From NCBI RefSeq assembly GCF_037042905.1, contig NC_087257.1, forward strand, positions 23,007,001 to 23,071,000: a DNA stretch of 64,000 nucleotides. Direction: 5' to 3'. Made by a program: the position numbers and the translations under genes. This document shows positions 23,601 through 34,400 of this stretch, in pieces; position 1 is the first letter of the stretch, and each line of letters begins with the position of its first letter. The notes below the pieces were generated by a model. It saw only the letters and a list, made by a program, of their open reading frames with translations. It had not been told where the DNA came from and searched no databases. The stretch comes from Lytechinus pictus. Lineage: Eukaryota > Echinodermata > Echinoidea > Temnopleuroida > Toxopneustidae.

Positions 23601-26600
23601 ATCGTACATTTATGATTTTTGGTTGAAAACAGAATTTGCATTGACTTGAAGAACCTGCTCCTTGTTTAATCCTGATATGATGGTGTGATTGGTTGATCAG
23701 TTTCTAGCTTTTTTTTTTTCATTTACCAGTGTTGATGTACATGTATCGGGATCTCACTTTTACTTTGACAATCATTCTGCAAGGATCAATATTACTGACA
23801 CTCTTCATGTCAAAGAAACTAGATCCACCGTCTCTATTGCTAATAATAGCGGACACTTTAAATTCACAGACACATTTTAATCAGCTGTATATATTACAGT
23901 CAAAATGCAGGTTAAAATGACACGGAGAGTATCGAGAAATGGAAGCTCAATGTGTCTTTGTACTGTATAGCCCATCTGAACTGTACATTTTAATTGTGTT
24001 TGCCTTACTTATACTTATACATGTAGCTGGTTCTTTAATTGATGTTGAGGGTTTTACATTTTTTTATGTACACAGCCCAAGCCAGATCTCGTACAGTTTA
24101 GTGAATACATTACCAATATACTGACCAATAAGTAAAAGAGAGGAGGAAACTTATTCAGAATGTTAACTTTAAACATAAACTGGTGTCTGAAATCCTACTT
24201 ATATTATTACAGAAACAGAAACATGAATTTTACACACATTATTGAATTTTTAGTGACATTTATGTTGTTGACCATACATGGACAAAATGTAATGTGAGTA
24301 ACCGAACGTGAGTAACCACTTTATCTGCATCCCTAGTAAAAACCATGTGTTCTTTATTTTTTGAATTATAATTTATATACAAAGTTTGTCTCCCTAATAT
24401 ACTTCTTTGAAATGGATATCAGCTTTCATAAAAGCTTTGTATGAGGACACTTTTCACTTATGTCGACTTTTCACTTTATGCATGTCCAAATCATGTAACA
24501 TGAGTAACCGACACATTTCAAAGATTTGACAGGTGCATAATAAAATTTCCAAAGTTTTGTTTTTATACAAAGGATAGTCAGACTGTGTACTTTGCTGTGA
24601 TAAGGAGATGTTTAGTTCCTATCAATAATGATGGAGTTACAGCTCCAAGTATGAGTCAAGGTGTCTCCAAATGTAACGTGAGTAACAGTGGAATAGCCCT
24701 AATGGTGTATTTCAATTAAGTTGAATCTTCTACTATTTTCTTTTTATCTCTTTCATTCCTTCAAATACAATGAAGCGTCCCCTACTTCACACGATAAGAT
24801 TTATCAATCTTTACTAAAAAATTCATTCAATGAAAATAAATTATGTACTGAAATTGTTTGATATTCATGCTGCATTTTGTTGCATTGATTCTAGTATACA
24901 GGCAAGACCAGTATAAGATAAAGCTCACCATTTATTTGTCTCTCATCTTCAGATGCTACTCCCCTCCCTTCAAAGTTCAACTCAGCTGCAAAGTGAAATT
25001 AAGCAGAAACATAAGAAAATCAAAAGTAATTTCAGTGTGCACAAAATAACGATGCAGAGGAAAAACTAATGGAACCCAATCAATATCAGCAGACTCATCA
25101 TTTTTTCTCTTATGTTTAGAAGGGTTATTTCAAATTGGTATCTCCCTTATTCTTTCAAATCCAATTAAGTTTCCCCTACTTCACATGATTTATCAATCTT
25201 TATTTTAAAATTCATTCAATTATGGAAATGAAAAATGTATTCAAGTTGTTTGATATTCATGTTGCATTTTGCGTATAAAAACTTGCATCAGCAGTGTAAT
25301 GACTTGAGATACATTTGCCAAAACAGCCTGAAAATGTAAGAAAAATACTGTATGGAACAGGCAAAAAATAGTTACCAATTCTTGGGGTCTACTTTTTAGA
25401 ACATTCTACCTAAATCCGCAACATTGGATAAGCTTTAACACTGTGATGAATAAGGATTTTCCAGAGCTCTTTTTTGTTTTAGTTTCCAGGGCTATATTGA
25501 GCATTTCAGGGGCAATATCATCCGGGCAAAGCGCCGTGTAATTTACTTTGCAACTGTCTGAATATCAATTTTTTCATGATTAACTACTCTTAGCAAATAC
25601 TTCTGAAACTCAAATTGACGATTTCCTTTGGACTTGAGACAAGTATTCAAAATGTGGAAAATACTTCTTAGTTTCCTTTTCCGATTGGAAGTAGAGCTTT
25701 TCATATGATTTGAATATATTGGAATTCTCAGGCCCAAACAGAAATGACTGTACCATATATTTGATATACATGTATATTTTCGAGGGTAATTAGTGTAGTT
25801 TTCAAAGTATCAATGTCAATATAAGCTACTTTACTCTAATGGGGTCAATTGCAAATCAATTAGTTTGAATTACGCTTGATTTGCAATTGAACATTAAAAC
25901 ATTTTCAGAAGATTACAGACTGTGTGAGAGACATAGCCACAACTTGGCATGAAACAATATCAAATGAGGATAGATGTTTTTAGGGAACGCCTTTTCATCA
26001 TATATTCCTTACATGAAATAGAAAAAGGAATATTTGACATTGCTTGAAAGGTTCCTAAATATTCTTCATTTCTATCTTACATTTATACATGTCCGAAATG
26101 GAAGAGTGAAAATTTGCAGGTGTGTGCATTGTGCAAAGTATTTTAATACAGGTAAATCACTTATTGCAAAAATGTTGAAACAATGCACTCTGGCTTTCTA
26201 CATTTCCTGTAGGATGATTTTTTTGGGCTATTTTCATATTAATCATGGGCCACCAAAGCCATGTGGGATAAATGCACCTTGGAATTATAGCCCTCTTCCA
26301 TTTTTCTTATTTGTGCAGTAAATAGGTCTCGTCTTCCCCTTGTTGGCCGCAATCGTACATTGTAAGATTATTATGGCAAGTAATAGTAGTAGGTATAGAA
26401 ATGTACCCCTGCATTCGTTTTTTAGAATCTAGTTTAGGAAAATTCATAATTTATTAATATTAATATAATATTACTATTACTTCATATTCAAAAGCATGAC
26501 AAGTTCGTTACTTACAGAACATTCTACCAACATCATTCTTCAACTTGATGAAATCAAGTCTGTCAAGATCTTCAAGGATGGCATGATACTTTTCTTCTGA

Positions 26601-26834
26601 GAAGATATTGAGAGTTTGCATGTGGTTAAAAAATGCAAGGATATCGTTTTTGAATGAAGCTCGTTGTCTGGGTGGTATTTCCTTTTGTCGTAGAAATAAC
26701 CATTTGTTAACGTCGCTCTCCACAAGTTGATTTGAAATATGAAGCAATATTTCTGGATAGGACTTTATTTTCTTCAAATGTGGATATTTTGGAGATGTAG
26801 ACGGGAAACTTGCACTTGGATTCAAGCCTGCCAT
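11386..26834 (-). CDS. DED-containing RIG-I-like helicase (helicase N-half; C-terminal part not found)
   Basis: Exons join as 26834-26516, 14406-12385 and 11615-11390 (or to 11386), all in phase 1. The first about 106 residues form a death-effector domain. About 480 residues of disordered linker follow, first Gln/Ser/Pro-rich and then strongly acidic. Then come SF2 helicase motifs: a Q-motif-like [15 protein letters not shown], motif I APSRTGKA, motif Ia-like FVTPGDAI, motif [10 protein letters not shown] and motif [18 protein letters not shown] and this motif order are typical of the RIG-I/MDA5/Dicer group, which are cytosolic double-stranded-RNA sensors. Motif I is abnormal: the family's GSGKT-type loop reads RTGKA. 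If the last exon reads through its donor it stops at once (TAA, 11386-11388), giving 856 aa with no second RecA domain or RNA-binding C-terminus. If it splices at 11389, the rest lies outside view. Joining the DED exon to the helicase is inference from phase and known DED-helicase architectures. Confidence 0.65.
11640..11790. repeat. GAT/AAT-rich simple repeat
   Basis: Imperfect (GAT)n and (AAT)n trinucleotides in the intron between the two helicase exons. Confidence 0.7.
11886..12264. mobile_element. 379-bp palindromic MITE in the helicase intron
   Basis: GAATTCACAAAGGTGGTTTT at the left end is matched by its near-perfect complement ending GTGAATTC at 12264. Arms pair all the way to a central GAGTCCACT/AGTGGACTC hairpin near 12075. 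It occupies half of the 769-bp intron between exons 2 and 3 of the helicase gene. Confidence 0.9.
12385..14406 (-). CDS. DED-helicase exon 2 (linker and helicase motifs I-II)
   Basis: Acceptor CTCTACAG at 14407-14412; donor ATTG|GTAAGT ending at 12385; 2022 nt, entering and leaving in phase 1. The N-terminal part is low complexity ([11 protein letters not shown] onward, Gln/Ser/Pro), with a Lys/Glu/Asp-rich block in the middle. The C-terminal 190 residues carry the helicase motifs named in the gene entry. The plus-strand open frame of 236 codons inside 12918-13628 is a shadow caused by the skewed acidic-codon composition. Confidence 0.85.
16513..16668. mobile_element. Palindromic MITE, about 156 bp
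   Basis: GGGGCCTGTTGCATAAAAC and TTTTTACCTGAGAAAACTC on the left pair with GAGTTTTCTCAGGTAAAAA and GTTTTATGCAACGGGCCCC on the right, around a spacer of about 60 bp. Confidence 0.9.
16682..16897 (+). repeat. Cluster of the motif GTAACGTGAGTAACC (left group)
   Basis: Four same-strand copies or one-base variants lie at 16682-16695, 16846-16859, 16863-16877 and 16882-16896. The sequence between them is not obviously repeated. A matching group lies beyond the retrotransposon at 24289-24686. Confidence 0.8.
17198..17338 (+). repeat. 5' LTR (141 bp)
   Basis: Base-for-base identical to 23011-23151. It contains GGTTAAATAAAGT, a plausible poly(A) signal, and is short for an LTR. Confidence 0.9.
17339..17356 (+). 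other. Putative primer-binding site
   Basis: TGGTGGCCGCTTATGGGA starts immediately after the LTR and begins with TGG, complementary to the CCA end of a tRNA. I cannot say which tRNA. Confidence 0.5.
17505..22442 (+). pseudogene. gag-pol polyprotein interrupted by one in-frame TGA
   Basis: The frame begins ATGGCGTGCAGT and runs 805 codons to a TGA at 19920-19922, then continues in the same frame for about 839 codons to 22442. Seen along it: a zinc-knuckle-like CPLC...H...C near residue 273, an aspartic protease LDSGATGN near residue 370, RT blocks [13 protein letters not shown] near 753 and LADDLYCG just after the stop, an RNase H VTDGSVKN, an integrase HHCC zinc site (GHPTSHQL...CHSC, about 21170-21290), and D...D...E residues in [13 protein letters not shown] and [11 protein letters not shown]. 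The stop falls between the RT palm motifs and is consistent with a CpG-to-TpG change at one codon. Gag and Pol share one frame with no frameshift. Confidence 0.85.
22995..23004 (+). other. Putative polypurine tract
   Basis: AAGGAAAAAG lies six bases before the 3' LTR, where plus-strand priming would be expected. Confidence 0.55.
23011..23151 (+). repeat. 3' LTR (141 bp)
   Basis: Identical to the 5' LTR. It is followed by CAGGGTAG and then a G-run and GGCCGCGCGATCACGCC, which look like the rest of the older repeat interrupted by the insertion. Confidence 0.9.
23152..26515. other. Helicase intron 1, right part
   Basis: AT-rich with no supported exon. 24780-24870 and 25160-25270 share CCCCTACTTCACA, GATTTATCAATCTTTA, AAAATTCATTCAAT and TTTGATATTCATG in the same order, a diverged duplication about 380 bp apart. 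A small palindrome (CAATTGCAAATCAATTAG... / GATTTGCAATTG) sits at 25845-25890. Confidence 0.55.
24289..24686 (+). repeat. Cluster of the motif GTAACGTGAGTAACC (right group)
   Basis: Copies or near-copies lie at 24289-24303, 24304-24317, 24494-24508 and 24673-24686, all on the same strand as the left group at 16682-16897. Confidence 0.8.
26516..26834 (-). CDS. DED exon, first coding exon of the DED-helicase gene
   Basis: ATG at 26832-26834 opens [18 protein letters not shown], then a six-helix death-effector domain of about 80 residues: helix 1 [12 protein letters not shown], the buried [12 protein letters not shown] segment, [20 protein letters not shown] and the RxDL-type charge motif as DRLDFIKL. 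The donor TTCT|GTAAGT closes it at 26516 in phase 1, compatible with exon 2 at 14406. If unspliced, the frame stops two codons later. DEDs recruit other DED proteins such as FADD or initiator caspases. Confidence 0.8.
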
Positions 26835-28145
26835 TTTTACTGTGCTTACTGCTAGTTTAACGTCGCAATCACTGAATTTTGATGTTTAAAAATATAAATT
26901 TAATTTGACTGAGCCTGTCAAGTCACTGTCAAATTAAGTTAAAGACAATAAAGTGACCAATGTCTGAATGGTTTTACTCCTATACCACCATTTGATAAAA
27001 TAATCAATGGCAAGGCAAAGAATCAAAGCACAATGAAATTGAAAAACTGCTGCTCCTTGTCCTTAAGTAAAATCAGACGTTCAAATCAGTCACATTCACA
27101 TGCTGATCCAATGCCAATGCCAATGGCTATATCAATGATTATGAACTGGATAAAGAAAAGAAAACCTTCCTTATCACAATCGCACAAAACGGGTATAAAA
27201 ATAATTTTTAGTCTGGAACTGGAGTGGAAATGTTAGTCCTGATCCTGGAGACCTTAGTCAGTTCAGCCTCAGCTGACACACAGTTCAGTAACACGAGTAG
27301 TAGTAACAGTTAGTCAGTAGATCTAACTAGACATGCTAGATCAGTAGTAACTCTTCCTGAATTGCGAATTGCGACCGCCATGGGCTAGCTCCAGCCCGGT
27401 CAATTATGTAGACTTTCCCCTTTCTCTGGTAGAGTCAGGATACAATGGAAAGGTCACAATATATTTCGTTTTAAAATATCAAAATGTAATTGTTTTGAAT
27501 TTTAAAAAAATATTTAAGGACAAAATTATTGTTTTACAGTCAATTTATTTGTTCCGTGAGTAGAAATGATATTATTTTAATACGCAAATCACTCATATTG
27601 ATCTAGATATACAGATTGGCACTGCGTGAAGAGGGGAATCCCCCGATTTTCACCCTGCTCGCGATGCTTGTTATGATCACGTCATTATACTTCCTGCCCT
27701 TGCCGTGGCGCGCGGCCTTACGGTAGCTCGATCAGCTCAGTTAAACTTGACTTAAAGCATGCAATGGCTCCAGCTCTGAGATGTTTGACTTCAATTTCAA
27801 ACATCTTTGACTTCAACCAGTTTTGATTTACCATGCTTTGGGTTCATTAACATATACATCAGTTTGATCAGCCAAGGATGATGGTACTGCCTATACTGAG
27901 TATACGGTTACGTTGCATATCAAAACAGAGTGGGACACAGCGCTAGATCCATGCAGGAACTTGGGAAGATTATTTGACAGGGCCTTATTTATTTTTTAGG
28001 AGGGACTGGTCGAACGTTGGCCTGGTCTGGCCTGGTTGGACTACAAAACACTCTTGCCTGATTACCTAGTCCTGTGGTTGTCATTCGTAGATATGATTTA
28101 TGAATATAATTGATGAACTAGCTGTTATATCATACATTCCGCAAC
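26835..28145. promoter_or_regulatory. Divergent intergenic region between the two DED genes
   Basis: 1311 bp separate the two start codons. The most CpG-rich part is 27650-27730 (GATCACGTCATTATAC, GTGGCGCGCGGCC, GGTAGCTCGATC), a plausible shared promoter. No TATA box is clearly placed for either gene, and non-coding first exons may lie here. No repeat element was recognised in it, unlike every other gap of this size in the window. Confidence 0.5.
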
Positions 28146-28434
28146 ATGATCGAATCTGAATTTTGTGCCCTACTGGTTTCCATCAACAAGCTTCTTTCAA
28201 GGAAACAAGTGCAACAACTCACCTTCATCACAATGGGAGATGTCGAGAATCGGCGACTTTCTGAGGAGTGCGAAAGATCAGGAAATGCTCTCCCGCTATT
28301 CCAGGCAATGAAAGATAGGGATCTGTATACCCACACCGAACCATCTTTACTTCTACGTCATCTAAAGATCATTGACAGGCACGATGCTGCAATGATGTTG
28401 GAGCAAGAAATGGGTGTTCATTCTCAAGACAATA
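28146..28434 (+). CDS. Adaptor exon 1: death-effector domain
   Basis: Starts ATGATCGAATCTGAA. The donor AATA|GTAAGT leaves phase 1. Nearly the whole exon is the DED. Confidence 0.82.
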
Positions 28435-31400
28435 GTAAGTTGACCAAGCCTGAAGTTGATGTATATTCAAGGAATGTTCATTTAATGGCAATATATTGTA
28501 AGCTTTGTAAAAATATCAGACATTTCAGTTATTTGAAGCAGGGAAATGCAAGGGATTGTCATTTTTTAGAGGGATAAAATTAAGTTTACATCTGCCCTAT
28601 TTATTTCACACGGTAAAATACTGATTTTTGGGTCAAAATACTGATTTTGGGGGATAAGAATACTGAAAATGAAAAATACAACTTGGCAGCTCTGCTATTT
28701 GTATACTTTTTTTATGGGGTCTATTTTTTTTTGGGGGGGTGGGAGGAAAATTGCTTTGAAACTTAAGTGCTTAACTACGTTTGTATCATACACATTGAAT
28801 GTATATTAAACCACTTGCTATTATTTACGGCAATCAGTTATTTCAACGAACAGTTATTTCTTCCGGTAGGAAGAAACTCCTTGAATGCTTGAGCGCCTAG
28901 GCAGCTCAGCTAAAGCCGGGGTAATAATAATAGCAGGGCCCACTGGTAGAACAGTTTTCAAAACTGAAGTGGCTACCTTGGGTAAATATACCTATATTAT
29001 TATTATTATAACACAATATATAGCATCAGTGCATTGATGATACATTTACATTTTGCCAGTGATGTTTTTGACTTCACTAAAACTTTATGAAATAAATAAT
29101 GTCTTCACTGAAATTTTATTTCAGCAAATCAGGTCCACTGAGTTGAATTAGCTTTTTTTACGTCTTCATCAACTCAGGCGATACATGGACATCAATACAA
29201 ATTGTACGTGAGGAGAAGCAGACTGGATGCTAGACAAAATGCTATAAGTGCCAGAGTTGTAAATGACTGGAACTCATTGCTGGCAGAAATAATTATTGCA
29301 TTGACATTGAACTGATATAAGACAAGTTTTGGTCTGCAGCGCAATATAGTATACCCACCCTTGGGAACGGTGATTCTTGCACAGCACACTGTCACAATTT
29401 ATTTATTTGAATGCTGATACTATAGCAATAGTGATAAACCTGGAAATTATAATCATAATTGAAGGACAAGTCCACCCCAACTAAAAGCTGATTTGAATAG
29501 ACAGAGAAAATTCAAACTAGCATAACACTGAAAATTTCATCAAAATCGGATGAACTTATGGCATTTTGAAGTTTTTTGAAGTTTCGCTTAATTTCACAAA
29601 AAAGTTATATGCACATCCTGTTCAGTATGCAAATGAGGGTACCGATGACATCACCCACTCACTATTTCTTTTGTATTTTATTATATGAAATATGTAATAT
29701 TTTGATTTTCTCGTCATTGTCATGTGAAACAAAGTTTCGTTCCTCCCTAAACACATGGAATTCCATTATTTTAACATTTTGTGGTTCAAGCAAGGAGATC
29801 CTAATTGTCAAAATTGTCAAAATTGAAATATTGTATAATTCAAAAAATAAAAAAACAAAAGAAATAGTGAGTGAGTGACATCATCGACTCTCTCATTTGC
29901 AATTCACTGAGTTGAGCATAGAACTGTTTTGTGAAAAATAAGTGAAAATTTAAATTGTCATAACTTTCTTATTTTACATCCAATTTTGATGAAGTTTTCA
30001 GCATTATTCATGTTTGATTTTTCTCTATTTATTTAAATCAACTTTTGGGGTTGACTTGACCTTCAACTGAATAGTAGATCTGGTAATAAAGGTAATGAAG
30101 ATATCACTCATTATGCTCGGCATTATTGATAGTGTATAAACTATATGAAAATCACTGACAAATGTCCCATTTCTGCACATACATTTCACTTTTTTTATGT
30201 TACTTTGCTTCCATTACTATACACTATACAGATCAACACATGCTATCTTCCAGTTACCAAGCTTCTGGAACAAGGAATGCTGCCAGTGAAACTGTTGAGA
30301 GAGCATCTACTTCAAGCCATTCAGCAAGTTCTTTTGGGAACCTTGGCCAACAGGCAATGTCTCCAGCATGCGTTGGTCGAGTAAATGGTGTCTCCAAAGA
30401 TGGTGCATCTGCCTGCAATCCTGATCATAAACCGCCTACTTTGGATCAAGGAGGTCAAACTGGCAGTAGAAAGCTTGAACCTGAGGCATCTCTCTATGGA
30501 GATGCAACCTCCCCCAGGAACTTTCCACCCATTCCTGACAGGCCAGGCTCCAGCAGAGACATCAGCGCAGCAGCAACAAGATTTAACTCTGAGCCTTCTC
30601 AAGATGGGAGAATCTCATCAGCAACTGGCTTCTCCTGCAACGGGTCAGAGATGATGCATATAGGTACTCTGGTATCTGAGGAAAACTGTCAAGACATTCC
30701 TGGACAACATCCTGGAGGGGGCACTGCTGGCCCAACAGTAAATGAGTTTATACCTACAGCACCAGAAAGGACTATGGCAGCAGGAACATCTCAAGTGCAT
30801 CCTCCAGAAGTTCCACCACGGCCTCCTCGTGGAATCCCTATGAATAGAGCATTTCACCTCCCAATCCAAGAGTCGCAGCAGAATGTTCCAAGTGCACACC
30901 CCCAGCAGACTGCTATTTCTAGTAGACAAGGTGCAGATCATGTGAACCCCATGACTGTGCAGCAGCAATTTCCAGGAGGAGGACATCAACGTTTAGTACA
31001 AGGTAAGCATCACCACCATGGCACCACCACCACACGTCTCCTTTGTCATCATGATCAAAACTATCATAATCACCTGGTTTTCATCATTATGTTCAAATGA
31101 TCATCAACACCATCATCACTATCTTCATCATCATGATCATCATCACCACCACCACGGCACCACTACACAATCGCCATCATCATCATCACCTTCACTATCA
31201 TCAACATCATCTTTAGCATTATCACCATCATTTTCATTGTCATCAATATTACTATCATCATCATCATCACCACCTTCACCATCATCAACATCGTCTTTAG
31301 CATTATCACCATCATGTTCATCGTCATCAACATCATCACCATCATCATTGACTTCATTATTATTAAAATCATCATCATCATCACCATCATCACCATCAAC

Positions 31401-34400
31401 ACCACCATCATCATCATTGTTAACTTCATAATCATTAGCATCATTGTCCTCAACATCATCATCATCATCACAATAATAATAATAATATATGCAATTTGTT
31501 AGGCACCATATCCATCTTGTAAGAGATGCTTAAGGCGCACATGTGAAGGGGGGGGGGGGAAACAAACTTACAAGTAACAGAAAATCATTGATAAAATGAG
31601 TTAAAGAGGTAAGTTTTTGTCTCGCCTGCATAGCAGAGCGAGACTATAGGCGCCGCTTTTCCGACGGCGGCGGCGTCAACATCAAATCTTAACCTAAGGT
31701 TAAGTTTTTGAAATGACATCATAACTTAGAAAGTATATAGACCTTGTTCATGAAACTTGGACATAAGGTTAATCAAGTATAACTAAACATCCTGCCTGAG
31801 TTTCAGGTCACATGACTAAGGTCAAAGGTCATTTAGGGTCAATGAACTTTGACCATGTTGGGAGAATTATTTTCAAAATCTTAACCGAAGGTTAAGTTTT
31901 TGAAATGACATCATAACTTAGAAAGTATATGGACCTAGTTCATGAAACTTGGGCATAAGGTTAATCAAGTATTAGTAAACATCCTGCTCGAGTTTCAGGT
32001 CACGTGACCAAGGTCAAAGGTCATTTAGGGTCAATGAACTTTGGCCAAGTTGGGGGTATTTGTAGAATTACTATCATAACTTTGAAAATTTATGGATCTA
32101 GTTCATGAAACTTGGACATTAGGTTAATCAAGTACCACTGAATATCCTGTGCGAGTTTCAGGTCACATGACCATGGTCAATGGTCGTTTAAGGTCAATGA
32201 ACTTTGGCCGTGTTGGGGGTATTTGTTAAATTACCATCCTAACTCTGAAAGTTTACGGATCTAGTTCATAAAACTTGGACATAAGAGTAATCAAGTATCA
32301 CTGAACATCCTGTACGAGTTTCAGGTCACATGACAATGGTCAAAGGTCATTAAATGTCAATGAACTTTGGCTGTGTTGGGGGTATTTGTTGAATTACCAT
32401 CCTAACTCTGAAAGTTTATGGATCTAGTTCATAAAACTTGGGATATAAGAGTAATCAAATATCACTGAACATCCCCTGTGAGTTTCAGGTCACAAAACCA
32501 AGGTCAAAGGTCAGTTAAGGTCAATAAACTTAGGCCATGTTGGGGTAATTGTTGAATTGCCATCATAACTTTGAAAGTTTATAGATAGAGTGAATGAAAT
32601 GTGGACATGGGTGTAGTTGACAAGTCTTAAGTCACCGTTCAAATGTCATTTATGGTCAATGAACGTGGTATTATGTCATTATATGGATGGTGTTTTTGTG
32701 AATGATTATTTTATAGTAGTTTTCAAAGTTAGCACTGCTGCTATATTAAATCGCGTAATGCAGGCGAGACTGCCAGAGGCGTTCCACTTGTTTAGCCTAA
32801 TCATAATAATAATCATTTTAAAAAAATCTGATGTGAAAGTAAATAAGATTTCCCCATTTCATAAGGAGGCTCATTTTGTAAAGAAAAGAAAACAAAAAAT
32901 ATATACCTCTTGTTGGGGCAAAACGGGAGTTTACCATAATAAACAGAAATGTGAAGGATTAAATTACATTGAGAAAAAGAAGCAAATTGCTGTGGAAATA
33001 TTACATATTTTTGTGCTGAGTTTAATTTTGCTTTGTGTGATTTTTCAGGATATGAAAAAATGTACCTGCCTAGAATTGAGGTGGAGCAGCTTCGGGGGAG
33101 ACCACCTCCAGTACCAGAGTAAGTTTGTATTTTGTGATAATTTTATATATATTAGCAAACAATCATTTTATTTCTAAGACTGCCAGGAAAGCGGAGAACC
33201 CAACAACTACACCCTTTCATGAATTGTAATTGAGAATATATCCCCCCACCCTCCTGTGGGGCTAAGAGCATTGACTAGATATTCCATTAAATATAAGTAG
33301 GTGTTTGAAAGACTTGTGGAAACTCATTCAATGACTTTCATTTTTGTAAACAGTTCTTGAAATGCAGGATATTTAAGTAAATGATGGTGTCTATGACTAT
33401 TAATCACTTCATCTTTTAATTATTTATTAGAGAATAGTAAAACTATACTCTGTATTTAGATATTCATGTCAGAATTGAAAGTTAAGATGTCATTTTCAAG
33501 AGAAATTGCTATGAGTGCTCTAGAGAAATTCTTTGAAGGAAATGTAATCAATTTATATGAAGAAAGTGGTGATGTGACATCATCAACCCACCCCGGGGGG
33601 GCCACTTCCATTGACAAGTGGATACCATGCGCGACCATTGTGGTCTCGAAAAGCACCCTAAACACGTATTTTCCATATTCTGAAAATGCACCTCTTAACA
33701 AGTATTGGCGTCTGAAACCCTACCCTTAACAAGTATTGGAAACAAAATGATACTCTTTGGCAAGTATTCCCTGAAATGAACCCCTAAACAAGTAGGTCCT
33801 ACAGCGATATTTTATTGTTATGTCACAGGTCCGTCGGTCGTCGGTTTTACCTTTACACACCATTTTGGTTTAGTACGGCCCCACCTTCCACACCTCTTGC
33901 AAATCGGACTCTAAACACGTAGTGTTGGGGCAAAAAGGACATCCTTTATAAACATTTTAATTTTGTTTTATCATCCCCGCAAATTTGACCCTTAACACGT
34001 AGCTTTCCTAGCGGAATAGATACCCTTTTTTCATTATTTTTGTGTTTTTGACACCCTTATCACGTTACGTACGTAACGTGCCCTATCTTGAAAAAGACAC
34101 CCTTTTTACGTGTTTTTTTGGTCGCGCATGGTATCCACTCGTCAATGTAAGTGGCCCCCCCGGGCAACCCACCTCATGAATAATTCATGACAATGTGCAT
34201 AACTGTTTTCTCAATATATTGCTAAACTTTAAAATGCAATAACTTTGCTATCAGATTTTGATGAAATTTTCAGTACTTTGCTCGGTGAACTTTACTCTTA
34301 TTCAGTATTCATTACATATTTATATTTATAATATTTTTAGCCCGGATTACCCCTTTAATTGTACAGTGTATTTGAAAATGCTGATGTAAGGAGCATACAA

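Larger units (their letters stand above)
28435..30231. other. Adaptor intron 1: repeats
   Basis: Holds the SINE-like fragment (28880-29010) and the MITE at 29462-30065. It ends in a pyrimidine-rich stretch and ACTATACAG. No other exon seen. Confidence 0.6.

Noticed and set aside
31018-31502. Poly-Ser / poly-His / poly-Met frames
   Set aside because: Microsatellite artefacts next to the end of adaptor exon 2, beyond a consensus splice donor.
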